27,209 bases of DNA, taken from a virus. Of this stretch, positions 17,149 to 23,695 are shown piece after piece. The stretch's first letter is position 1. Each line of letters starts with the position of its first letter. Below the pieces are notes generated by a model. It was not told the DNA's origin, did not search any database, and was given only the letters and a program-made list of their open reading frames with translations. Location: positions 1 through 27,209 of the IMG/VR virus record IMGVR_UViG_3300012919_000031. The stretch is one strand, 5' to 3'. A program made the translations under genes and the position numbers.

Positions 17149-18474
17149 TTATATGTTTAGTGATGATATTCTTAAACCGTCTCTACCAAAACTACCTGTA
17201 GCTCCAAGAGTTATTAATTCATCTTCATCATCAGCTTCTGATACACCAGTAACTGTTGCTCCAGTAATATTTCCAGGATTTCCATATGCAGCTTGTATTC
17301 TCATTTGTTCTTGAGCACGTAAAGCTTCTTCATTCATCATCCTTACTTGATTTTGATAGTTTGACATCATTGCATTCATAGATGACAATTGCATATCAAA
17401 CCCTGCCTGTTGGTTAGCAAAGGCAGTATCAAAACTAGTCTGTTGTGTTGCTAAAGCATTTTGTAAATTAGTAGCGTAACTATCTGCCTGATTAGACAAT
17501 GCGTTTTCTAGTTGAATTTGAAAACTACTATCTTGATCAGCTAAAGCGTTCGCTAAAAGTGAATCAAAATCACCCGTTGTCGGCCTTGATGCTAAAGCAT
17601 CTGCTAAATCAGTAGCGTAACCTTCTTGGATACCACTTATTTGACCAGATAATGTAGATTGTAATTCAGCTAACGCTGCATCATAATCAAATGGCTGAGT
17701 TTCATCTGCAAGACCAGCTGCGGCATCTTCTTGTGCTTGGTCAGTAACACCAAGTACTGGATCTATAAGTCCGTCACCATCATTATCACCTTCTATCGGT
17801 GTACTTCCTCCACCAATAGTTCCATCAATTTTTTCAAACTCATAATCATCATTTACTGGATCTGTTGCTTCTTCTTCAACAACTGGTGGAGACCATGTAC
17901 CCCGCATATAACCCATAGCTTGATGTACTTGATCTAGAGTTTCATACTTGTCAATACCCATAGCTTCAGCAGCTTGAGCGTAACCTACATCATTCATGTA
18001 TTGATCAAAGTTAATAACTTCGACAGCTCTACCTATATCTTCCCAAGTGTGTGCAGCTTTATTATCTTTTTCAACACGTTGAGTTGTAAGAGTTCTACCA
18101 GTAGTATCCTGACCAGAGTATTGGTCTTCTCCTATCCACTTAGTAAAGTATTGATTAGCTCTACTTAAAGTAGCGTCCGCACCATACTGCTGATTATAAC
18201 CAATAATATCTCTTGATATTTCATCAGTACTTACAGTACTACCATATTCATATGTGCCTGTACGATCTTGCGATGCGTCATACATACTTATATGGTCGTA
18301 ACCTGAGTTTGCTTTAAAGTAAGCTTTTTCATCCCAAGCACTAGACAGTACTCCATAATGGTGAGCTGAGTAACCTAAGTGACCATCAGTATCTTGATGT
18401 CTAGGACCATGATAAATTGGTTGACCCTTTTTATTGTAGGAGGTGGCATAATTCCAATATTTTTGTAATGACAT
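17149..18474 (-). CDS. Putative virion-associated protein with coiled-coil repeats (441 aa)
   Basis: I do not recognise a named family. Residues ~1-200 are Tyr/Asp/Gly-rich (KYWNYATSYNKKGQPIYHGPRH). A linker contains DNDGDGLIDP (~230), a DxDxDG calcium-binding-type loop as in dockerin or thrombospondin type-3 repeats. Residues ~265-390 form a Gln/Asn/Ala coiled coil with 15-residue units: NALADQDSSFQIQLE, NALSNQADSYATNLQ, NALATQQTSFDTAF. It ends LGATGSFGRDGLRISSLNI, a compact C-terminal motif. The gene immediately precedes the portal gene, where T7 has small virion genes 6.7/7.3, so a structural or tail assembly role is likely. Its ATG overlaps the upstream stop as TAATG. Confidence 0.75.
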   Translation of the reverse strand: MSLQKYWNYATSYNKKGQPIYHGPRHQDTDGHLGYSAHHYGVLSSAWDEKAYFKANSGYDHISMYDASQDRTGTYEYGSTVSTDEISRDIIGYNQQYGADATLSRANQYFTKWIGEDQYSGQDTTGRTLTTQRVEKDNKAAHTWEDIGRAVEVINFDQYMNDVGYAQAAEAMGIDKYETLDQVHQAMGYMRGTWSPPVVEEEATDPVNDDYEFEKIDGTIGGGSTPIEGDNDGDGLIDPVLGVTDQAQEDAAAGLADETQPFDYDAALAELQSTLSGQISGIQEGYATDLADALASRPTTGDFDSLLANALADQDSSFQIQLENALSNQADSYATNLQNALATQQTSFDTAFANQQAGFDMQLSSMNAMMSNYQNQVRMMNEEALRAQEQMRIQAAYGNPGNITGATVTGVSEADDEDELITLGATGSFGRDGLRISSLNI

Positions 18475-18644
18475 TATCTACTTTCCTTTAATCTATTCGT
18501 GTACCACTCGATTACTGAGCGTTGTCCAGCTCTAAACATGATGGGAGCTAGTTCTTCTTTTGGGTGGGGATTAGTTGGTGGAAATGTGTCCTCCATTTCA
18601 GCAAGGAGGGATTCAACAGTTGGACCTATTAAAGGTTCAAGCAT
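18474..18644 (-). CDS. Conserved small hypothetical protein (about 56 aa)
   Basis: The likely start is ATG 18644, whose bases overlap the beta-subunit stop (ATGCTTGA); an in-frame ATG at 18668 would give 64 residues. The protein reads MLEPLIGPTVESLLAEMEDTF, then PPTNPHPKEELAPIMFRAGQRSVIEWYTNRLKESR. The IMFRAGQRSVIEW stretch strikes me as a conserved element of small cyanophage proteins, but this is from memory. It is predicted helical and soluble with no catalytic motif. It lies between ribonucleotide reductase and the virion protein gene, coupled to both by overlaps. Function unknown. Confidence 0.65.
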   Translation of the reverse strand: MLEPLIGPTVESLLAEMEDTFPPTNPHPKEELAPIMFRAGQRSVIEWYTNRLKESR

Positions 18645-19350
18645 ATTGTGGGAGGTTGGTGTTCGCATGTTCAAAAAACGCTGGCATTCTTCCAGCTTTT
18701 GTAGAATTAAATTCTGGAGCTTTACCTTCATACATAAGACGATCACTAGCATCGAGCCAAAATTTTTTGCTCAAATATTTATCGTCATGTATCTCATTTA
18801 AAGGTTGCATTATCCAGTTAATAGTTGCCTTCCTTAACTTGTCTAATGACTGGCTAGGTTTTAAACCAAGCTCTGCACAAACAAGACTATTAGTAGCAAC
18901 ATGTATTTGTTCGTCTCTAGATATGTCAGCACTTACAGTACGCAAACCAGCATCACCATTAAACCTAAAGAAAGGCAATATCACAAAGAATATTGCTCTT
19001 TCAATTACTAGGGCTTTTAATATTGTGTGATCTGGATGAGCTATCCATGCGTCACGTAGGCGTAATGCCTCGGCTTCAGCTTTATCATCTACGCCTATTG
19101 CGTTAGCGATATATCCAAGTGCTAAGTCATGGTTGTCTTCGTCTTTTACGTTTGATTCCAAAAGTTTTCTACTTTTCTGAGGAATCTCAGAGAGTGAATC
19201 AGATATAAACGCGCCAACTGGACATTCCATTGAGCGTATAGCGAGAGCACGGTACACCGTTTCTTCTGCACCATATTTAAGTACTCCTTTGGTGGTTTGG
19301 ACAGGTGTCCATTTTCTTTTTCTAGTTAATAATTTTTCGTAGGGGTTCAT
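18637..19350 (-). CDS. Ribonucleotide reductase class I beta subunit (R2-like)
   Basis: This 237-residue ferritin-like protein is much shorter than E. coli NrdB (~375). It has the two metal motifs ExxH: E71-D-N-H74 and E147-Q-I-H150 (SRDEQIH, as in NrdB IARDEALH), plus E117 in ALVIER and a candidate first carboxylate at E29/E30. The tyrosyl-radical residue normally four positions after the first His is Leu78 here, so no classical Tyr radical can form at that site. The C-terminus ends NTNLPQYA, which may dock on the alpha subunit. Its ATG overlaps the alpha stop (ATGA), so the subunits are co-translated. It supplies the radical for dNTP synthesis. Such genes were long missed in cyanopodoviruses. 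Confidence 0.85.
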   Translation of the reverse strand: MNPYEKLLTRKRKWTPVQTTKGVLKYGAEETVYRALAIRSMECPVGAFISDSLSEIPQKSRKLLESNVKDEDNHDLALGYIANAIGVDDKAEAEALRLRDAWIAHPDHTILKALVIERAIFFVILPFFRFNGDAGLRTVSADISRDEQIHVATNSLVCAELGLKPSQSLDKLRKATINWIMQPLNEIHDDKYLSKKFWLDASDRLMYEGKAPEFNSTKAGRMPAFFEHANTNLPQYA

Positions 19351-20747
19351 TGTTGACAGTCACAAGCAATTTCATCAGGATTTTTGCTCATTATTTCTGC
19401 CAAGTAATCTTCAACTTCTGACTGATCTAATGCCGCATAAGCATCAGACTTATCTTGAGTGTCTCCCATTACTTGCAGAGAATAATAGAGAGAAGTCTGT
19501 GGACTTTTCAGCCACTCTTCGATAAATGCCTCATCGTAAATCACCATGTCACTCCAAGAATTGAAGCTATAGCCATGAAGCAAACCAGTTCTATCTAGCA
19601 TGATCATTATTTGATCTGCTACTTTTTTATAATTCTCCCATCCGACTTCAGATGCGATCTCAACGTTGCCATAGTCTACTTGTGTGACACCAAATTCACC
19701 TGAATCTCTGTCAACTACTCGACTGATTGGTGGTGCAATTTCTGGTGTAGCAGTAAAACCATTAAGGTCTCTACTTCTATAAGAACAACTAGCTGTAGGT
19801 GCAATGGCAAATGCTCTTTGCATGTTGTTCTCTCGTGCTATGTTAGCTGCCTCTTGTATGCCAAGATATAGTTCACGAGCAGCTAACCCCGCTCTATCTT
19901 CGTAAGGTTCAGCATTATTAGTTGCTTCAAGAGCCTTACCAAACTCGGCATAAGTAATATTATTATTTGATAGGAAGTTGGCTAGACCTAAGAGTCCGAA
20001 GCCGACTTGCCTGTCGATATCTGGCGCAAGATACTCTCCAGATTCTCCAACCCCTGTCCTACCATGTAACTCACACAGCGAGGACATGCCTTCACGGAAA
20101 CCTGTGCGTAAGTCGCCGATACGACAGGCAGACATATTAAGGTGCTGTAAGAGGCACGTTCCTCGTGAGGGCAAGTAAACTTCAAGACAGACGTTGGAGT
20201 AGATTCGTTTTCCATTTTTGTCATGTTTTATTTTGTTGAGCCAAATATCTCCTTTTGCAATTCCTCGTAAGATTGCTTCTTTTGTTCTAGTTTCTGTATT
20301 AGCCCATTGTTCTTCGGTGAGATCAATACATCTTTTAACCCATGGGAGTTCTTGTCGCGGACACTGCACGAAATCAAGAATATCGGAATGTGTAATATCG
20401 AGATGAATAACACACGCCCCATTCCTGTACGTGCCACCCCTCCTAAGAATTTCATTTAATGTTGAGTAAATTTTTGCGAAGGACACCGGACCGCTTGCAA
20501 CAAGCGTGTCAGGTCCTTTATTAGTAGTCGTTCCCGCTGGTCGTAGTTTCGACAAGTGGACTGCGACACCCGCTCCATATCTGAGAGCGTGTGATACAAA
20601 TCTCCATGATGCTTCGATTCCATTTGGTCCTTCCATTGAGTCTTCAACAACGAAGACGGTGCAAGATACGGGTAGACGTGAGTCTGGATTGTCAATCCAT
20701 TGCTGGACCCTGCCGGTCCTAGCTATGATGTTTGCTTCTGTATTCAA
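19347..20747 (-). CDS. Ribonucleotide reductase class I alpha subunit (R1-like)
   Basis: This 466-residue protein lacks the long N-terminal region of typical R1 (E. coli ~760), including any ATP cone. Catalytic residues are intact: redox Cys29 (LPVSCTVF), N185-x-C187-x-E189 (SNVCLE) with thiyl Cys187, and Cys198. The dyad Tyr421-Tyr422 matches Y730-Y731 of the class I radical path, and the C-terminal CDC (462-464) is the shuttle thiol pair. The YY dyad plus the adjacent beta gene argue for class I, not the class II label often given to P-SSP7-type proteins. The start is a TTG at 20747; the first ATG would remove Cys29. It overlaps the DUF3310 gene by 29 bases. It converts ribonucleotides to deoxyribonucleotides. 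Confidence 0.92.
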   Translation of the reverse strand: MNTEANIIARTGRVQQWIDNPDSRLPVSCTVFVVEDSMEGPNGIEASWRFVSHALRYGAGVAVHLSKLRPAGTTTNKGPDTLVASGPVSFAKIYSTLNEILRRGGTYRNGACVIHLDITHSDILDFVQCPRQELPWVKRCIDLTEEQWANTETRTKEAILRGIAKGDIWLNKIKHDKNGKRIYSNVCLEVYLPSRGTCLLQHLNMSACRIGDLRTGFREGMSSLCELHGRTGVGESGEYLAPDIDRQVGFGLLGLANFLSNNNITYAEFGKALEATNNAEPYEDRAGLAARELYLGIQEAANIARENNMQRAFAIAPTASCSYRSRDLNGFTATPEIAPPISRVVDRDSGEFGVTQVDYGNVEIASEVGWENYKKVADQIMIMLDRTGLLHGYSFNSWSDMVIYDEAFIEEWLKSPQTSLYYSLQVMGDTQDKSDAYAALDQSEVEDYLAEIMSKNPDEIACDCQQ

Positions 20748-20937
20748 TTTCGTTCTGTAAATAGTGGACAGCTTTTTTTAAATCTTCAATATCGTTATCT
20801 TTATGTCCGGCTCGACAAACGTATTTGATTACGTTTCCGAGGTGGAATCCAAGTTCTTTCGTTCTAATAAAATCCCAAACATCAATGGAACCTCGTCTGT
20901 AGTACGCGGGCCCTTGGTCGTTGGTGGTTTCGGCCAT
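20719..20937 (-). CDS. DUF3310 family protein (T7 gp1.7-related domain)
   Basis: This 72-residue protein shows the family pattern: YYRRGSIDVWDFIRTKELGF, FHLGNVIKYVCRAGHKD and IEDLKKAVHYLQNEIEY, equivalent to the GNAIKYI-RAG-K...DLKKA-WYL core. Such small domains are widespread in phages, and T7 gp1.7, which contains one, has nucleotide kinase activity; whether this short version is active is unknown. Position directly before ribonucleotide reductase suits a role in nucleotide metabolism. The N-terminal 36 codons overlap the previous gene in another frame. No Shine-Dalgarno sequence precedes ATG 20937. Confidence 0.85.
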   Translation of the reverse strand: MAETTNDQGPAYYRRGSIDVWDFIRTKELGFHLGNVIKYVCRAGHKDNDIEDLKKAVHYLQNEIEYRSKHHS

Positions 20938-21140
20938 TTTTCTATAAGATTTTTTATACAGTTTGATAAGACAAAGGCTTGTTCTTGTAATGCCAACATG
21001 ACTATTGCAAGATCTTCCTTTTTAGTCTCAGGTTTTTCTATTAACAGCTCAAGCTGGCGTAGCTTCAAGTCTTGCTCCAGTGTTAATTCTGTAATTGGAG
21101 GAGGCGGTCCAAAGGATTGGTTCTTTTTTTTCTGAGTCAT
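20829..21140 (-). CDS. Conserved hypothetical protein (103 aa)
   Basis: ATG 21140 gives MTQKKKNQSFGPPPPITELT, then a helical pair LEQDLKLRQLELLIEKPETKKEDL and IVMLALQEQAFVLSNCIKNLIEKWP. The ELLIEKPETKKEDL...LQEQAFVLSN pattern is one I associate with small cyanophage proteins near the exonuclease gene. After KWP the tail is Pro/Thr-rich (PKPPTTKGPRTTDEVP). The gene overlaps the exonuclease 3' end by 92 bases and the DUF3310 start by 109 bases, both unusually long. No catalytic residues or membrane segments are seen; function unknown. Confidence 0.65.
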   Translation of the reverse strand: MTQKKKNQSFGPPPPITELTLEQDLKLRQLELLIEKPETKKEDLAIVMLALQEQAFVLSNCIKNLIEKWPKPPTTKGPRTTDEVPLMFGILLERKNLDSTSET

Positions 21141-21813
21141 AATCATCAACAGTTAAAATTCTTGCAAGTCTTGCATTAGTCAACGCGTCATCTTCAGTCA
21201 TGCCTTTTTCTTCAAAGGTTTCAACCACGGCTTGCCATGTATATCCTTTTTCTTCAAAGATTTTTTGTGCACGTTTTACACCAATTCCTGGCACACCGCT
21301 GTAGCCATCAGTGTTATCACCGGCAAGCGTTTGTATTAAATGCCATTTTGCACCCTCTTCAGGTGTGATATCCACTGTTTCATTAAAGTCATATAGTTTT
21401 CCAGCAATTTGTCGCATGTCTTTGTCAGGACTAACAATAATGTTGCCTTCATACTTAGTTGCATAGATACCTAGACTATCGTCAGCTTCAAGGGTAGGTT
21501 TAACTATTACTCTGTAGTTTTTCTTGAGTTCATTTATAACTCTTTTAAATCCACAGGGCTTTTTTCTATTTCGATGACCCTTGTATTCCGGTAAAATTTT
21601 TTTCCTAAAATTATTAGGGCTTGTAAAGAAAAGAATTATTTCATCATGAAAAGGAAATTCCTTTTTGATTTTGTCTAAATCTCTTTCTACACATTTGTAA
21701 GCTTCACTAAATTGTGAAGTAACTACTATTACATCGTCACCAAAATCTAGTTCTGTTTCGGCGGCTGCACAGCACTTATATACTATGTAGTCGCAATCAA
21801 TCAATAATTTCAT
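21049..21813 (-). CDS. 5'-3' exonuclease, T7 gp6-like (FEN/RNase H fold)
   Basis: This 254-residue protein begins MKLLIDCDYIVYKCC, with the first metal-binding aspartates of the 5'-nuclease family. Further acidic metal sites follow in KPTLEADDSLGIYA and IIVSPDKDMRQ, then LAGDNTDGYSGVPGIGVKRAQKI, combining a metal-binding Asp cluster and the helix-hairpin-helix DNA-binding turn (GVPGIGVKRA). In T7, gp6 degrades host DNA, removes RNA primers and helps recombination. It follows the polymerase ORF by 4 bases. Length is close to T7 gp6 (~300, slightly shorter). Confidence 0.93.
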   Translation of the reverse strand: MKLLIDCDYIVYKCCAAAETELDFGDDVIVVTSQFSEAYKCVERDLDKIKKEFPFHDEIILFFTSPNNFRKKILPEYKGHRNRKKPCGFKRVINELKKNYRVIVKPTLEADDSLGIYATKYEGNIIVSPDKDMRQIAGKLYDFNETVDITPEEGAKWHLIQTLAGDNTDGYSGVPGIGVKRAQKIFEEKGYTWQAVVETFEEKGMTEDDALTNARLARILTVDDYDSEKKEPILWTASSNYRINTGARLEATPA

Positions 21814-21817
21814 ATAT

Positions 21818-23086
21818 TTAATGCACGTCAGCCCATGTCAGCCCAACTTTTGATTCAGCTGCAATTGGACAACGCAATTTGTAATATTCTCCAGCTTTTA
21901 CTGCTGATTCTTCCAAACATGCCATTAATTCGTCGGCATTTTCTGGTGTAGTCTCGTATTGAAGTTCGTCATGTACGAACGCTAGTTGATGAGTGTGAGC
22001 ATAAAAATTTAGTGCATCATTAGCTATAACCATCCATCGTTTAGCAACAATACCAGCACCACATTGAAGAAGATAATTTAATCCTTTGTGTGGGCTATCG
22101 ACCAACACCCTTCGTCCGTCACATGCCATGAGGTAACCATTAGCAGCCTTATTTGCAACCGCTGCCAATAAGTCGGCGAGTCCATCGATTGCAGATACGT
22201 AAGCCTTTCTAATCTCGGATCCTTTTTGACTGGCTTCCTTGGGTTGTAGAGAGTTATCATAACTCAGTCCTAATTTGAGGTTTCCCGCCCCGTAAAGAAA
22301 GGCATAAGTTACAGTCTTCACTTGTCGGCGGGTGATTCCTATTTTGTCAGCGTTAACTTGATGGATATCATCGTTCAGTAATATGTCGGCATATCGACCT
22401 CCGTCATATCGTCCTAAGTAATGAGCAAGCATTCTTAGTTCTATTCCGCTTAAATCCGCTCCAACCATAGTCATACCAGGGGATGCGGTAAATAGTTCTC
22501 TAAATTGTGCTTCTGCTGGTACTTGAGAAAGGTTCGGTTTTCTATGAGCACATCTAAATGTGTTAGTAGAAACTGAACAGTGATGATGTATTCGACTAGA
22601 GGTCGTAGATAGCTTGAGCCAAGCGTTCACGCCTTGCGATATCATTCCTAGCTTCTTTTTCAGATCCAAAGCTTTCGCACATAATTTGCAGAAGGGATTG
22701 TCTATCTCCTTCAATGTAATCTCGTCTATAATTGGTTTCCCAGTCGTTGTAGTCTGGGTCAACGTAATATTCAGACGATTCTTCAGAATCCATGCTATGT
22801 GATCTCTTGATGTAGGGTTAAATTCAATTAATCTTTGTGATTCGGCTCCTTCGATATAGCCTGTGGACTTGTTATTTCGTTTAGGAGTGAACATCTTTCC
22901 TCCAACGAAAGGGAATTGTCCTTGAAGTACTGCAACAGTGTTTTCCATCTCTCTTCTGAGATGTGATTCAAGTTGCTGACCTTTTGATTCATCAAAGTAC
23001 CATCCATGTATTTCTTGCTCTGTGAGTATTTTTGCGACCTGATGCTCTAACGAACACCAGTCAGGTAAGGGCGGAAGTGTTCGCAT
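21818..23086 (-). CDS. DNA polymerase, family A polymerase domain (T7 gp5-like C-terminal part)
   Basis: This 422-residue ORF carries the whole polymerase domain: motif A VGADLSGIELR (D211, E216), motif B RRQVKTVTYAFLYGAG (K257, Y261, Y265) and motif C VHDELQYE (H372-D373-E374). It starts SLEHQVAKILTEQEIHGWYFD, which aligns with the first polymerase-side helix of T7 gp5, so the proofreading domain is missing and is supplied by the upstream ORF. The region corresponding to the T7 thioredoxin-binding loop is only MFTPKRNNKSTGYIEG long. Tyr261 is at the E. coli F762 / T7 Y526 position. ATG 23086 overlaps the exonuclease ORF by 40 bases in the -1 frame, with a stop just upstream, so it needs its own start or a frameshift. 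Confidence 0.93.
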   Translation of the reverse strand: MRTLPPLPDWCSLEHQVAKILTEQEIHGWYFDESKGQQLESHLRREMENTVAVLQGQFPFVGGKMFTPKRNNKSTGYIEGAESQRLIEFNPTSRDHIAWILKNRLNITLTQTTTTGKPIIDEITLKEIDNPFCKLCAKALDLKKKLGMISQGVNAWLKLSTTSSRIHHHCSVSTNTFRCAHRKPNLSQVPAEAQFRELFTASPGMTMVGADLSGIELRMLAHYLGRYDGGRYADILLNDDIHQVNADKIGITRRQVKTVTYAFLYGAGNLKLGLSYDNSLQPKEASQKGSEIRKAYVSAIDGLADLLAAVANKAANGYLMACDGRRVLVDSPHKGLNYLLQCGAGIVAKRWMVIANDALNFYAHTHQLAFVHDELQYETTPENADELMACLEESAVKAGEYYKLRCPIAAESKVGLTWADVH

Positions 23087-23565
23087 AATTTAGTTGTTAC
23101 TTTTACGTCTTGTACGCAATAATCTTGCATTTCTTGTGACCATTCTTGCCAGTCACTTGTCTTACCAAATTCACCTTTATATTCACTTAATCTATATCCA
23201 TAAGCTTCTAAGGAATGTCTGCCATATAGTTGTAAAGGCATTCTTGCTATATTTCTTTTCTTGTCTATCTCCATCATATTTGGGTGATAATTGCGAGATA
23301 AAACAAGAGTATCAATAACATCGCCGTTATACTTAAACCAAGGATAAACTTTCCGAAGAACAGGTAAATCGTAGCCAATAACATTGTGACCAACAATGAC
23401 ATCAGCCTCACTGAGCCAATGCAAAGCTTCCGTGATCGGTCCGCAGTCACTACCTTGATGATTAAATACGAAGGTCTTTTCCTTTTGGGAGTCGTAAATG
23501 GCAATGCAGTGTATCTCAGAAACGTCATGTAATAATCCGTTAGTTTCGCAATCAAAGATCAGCAT
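23047..23565 (-). CDS. DNA polymerase 3'-5' proofreading exonuclease domain (T7 gp5-like N-terminal part)
   Basis: This 172-residue stand-alone DEDD exonuclease has ExoI FDCETNGLL (D5, E7), ExoII GHNVIGYDLPVL and ExoIII YCVQDVKVT. I choose ATG 23565 over 23580 because GGAAAG lies 6 bases upstream and because MLIFDCETNGLL then aligns residue-for-residue with T7 gp5 MIVSDIEANALL. It ends HFRPYLTGVR just where T7 gp5 passes to its polymerase half. Together the two ORFs total about 594 residues. They probably assemble into one enzyme, or are joined by an unrecognised frameshift; a sequencing error is also possible. Confidence 0.9.
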   Translation of the reverse strand: MLIFDCETNGLLHDVSEIHCIAIYDSQKEKTFVFNHQGSDCGPITEALHWLSEADVIVGHNVIGYDLPVLRKVYPWFKYNGDVIDTLVLSRNYHPNMMEIDKKRNIARMPLQLYGRHSLEAYGYRLSEYKGEFGKTSDWQEWSQEMQDYCVQDVKVTTKLCEHFRPYLTGVR

Positions 23566-23695
23566 TTGACTTTCCAACATAGGTTTTATCCTTAAACTTC
23601 GCTTTCTTTTTTGCTTGTTTACTTGGTGGATTTGGTTTTTTTAATTCAGTATCAGAAGTCTGTTGTGGGACTGAAAATTGTGTTCGTAGTTTCAT
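23552..23695 (-). CDS. Possible small basic protein (47 aa), uncertain
   Basis: From ATG 23695 the ORF encodes MKLRTQFSVPQQTSDTELKKP and then a Lys-rich run PSKQAKKKAKFKDKTYVGKS. It overlaps the primase-helicase 3' end by 44 bases and the exonuclease start by 14. It covers the otherwise empty 86 bases between those genes, which is the main argument for it. There is no ribosome binding site, and its composition could be chance in A-rich DNA. Function unknown. Confidence 0.35.
   Translation of the reverse strand: MKLRTQFSVPQQTSDTELKKPNPPSKQAKKKAKFKDKTYVGKSNADL

Noticed and set aside
18499-19030. Plus-strand ORFs of 100 and 151 residues opposite the beta subunit gene
   Set aside because: Antisense shadows of the ribonucleotide reductase gene, no plausible start signal, and every other gene in the window is on the minus strand.
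22596-22793. 65-residue minus-strand ORF inside the polymerase gene
   Set aside because: Acidic shadow ORF in another frame of a strongly conserved region; no homology or ribosome site recognised.
23047-23100. Programmed -1 frameshift joining exonuclease and polymerase
   Set aside because: The frames are in the right relation, but there is no X XXY YYZ heptamer in or just before the overlap and the polymerase ORF has its own ATG; kept only as an alternative explanation.
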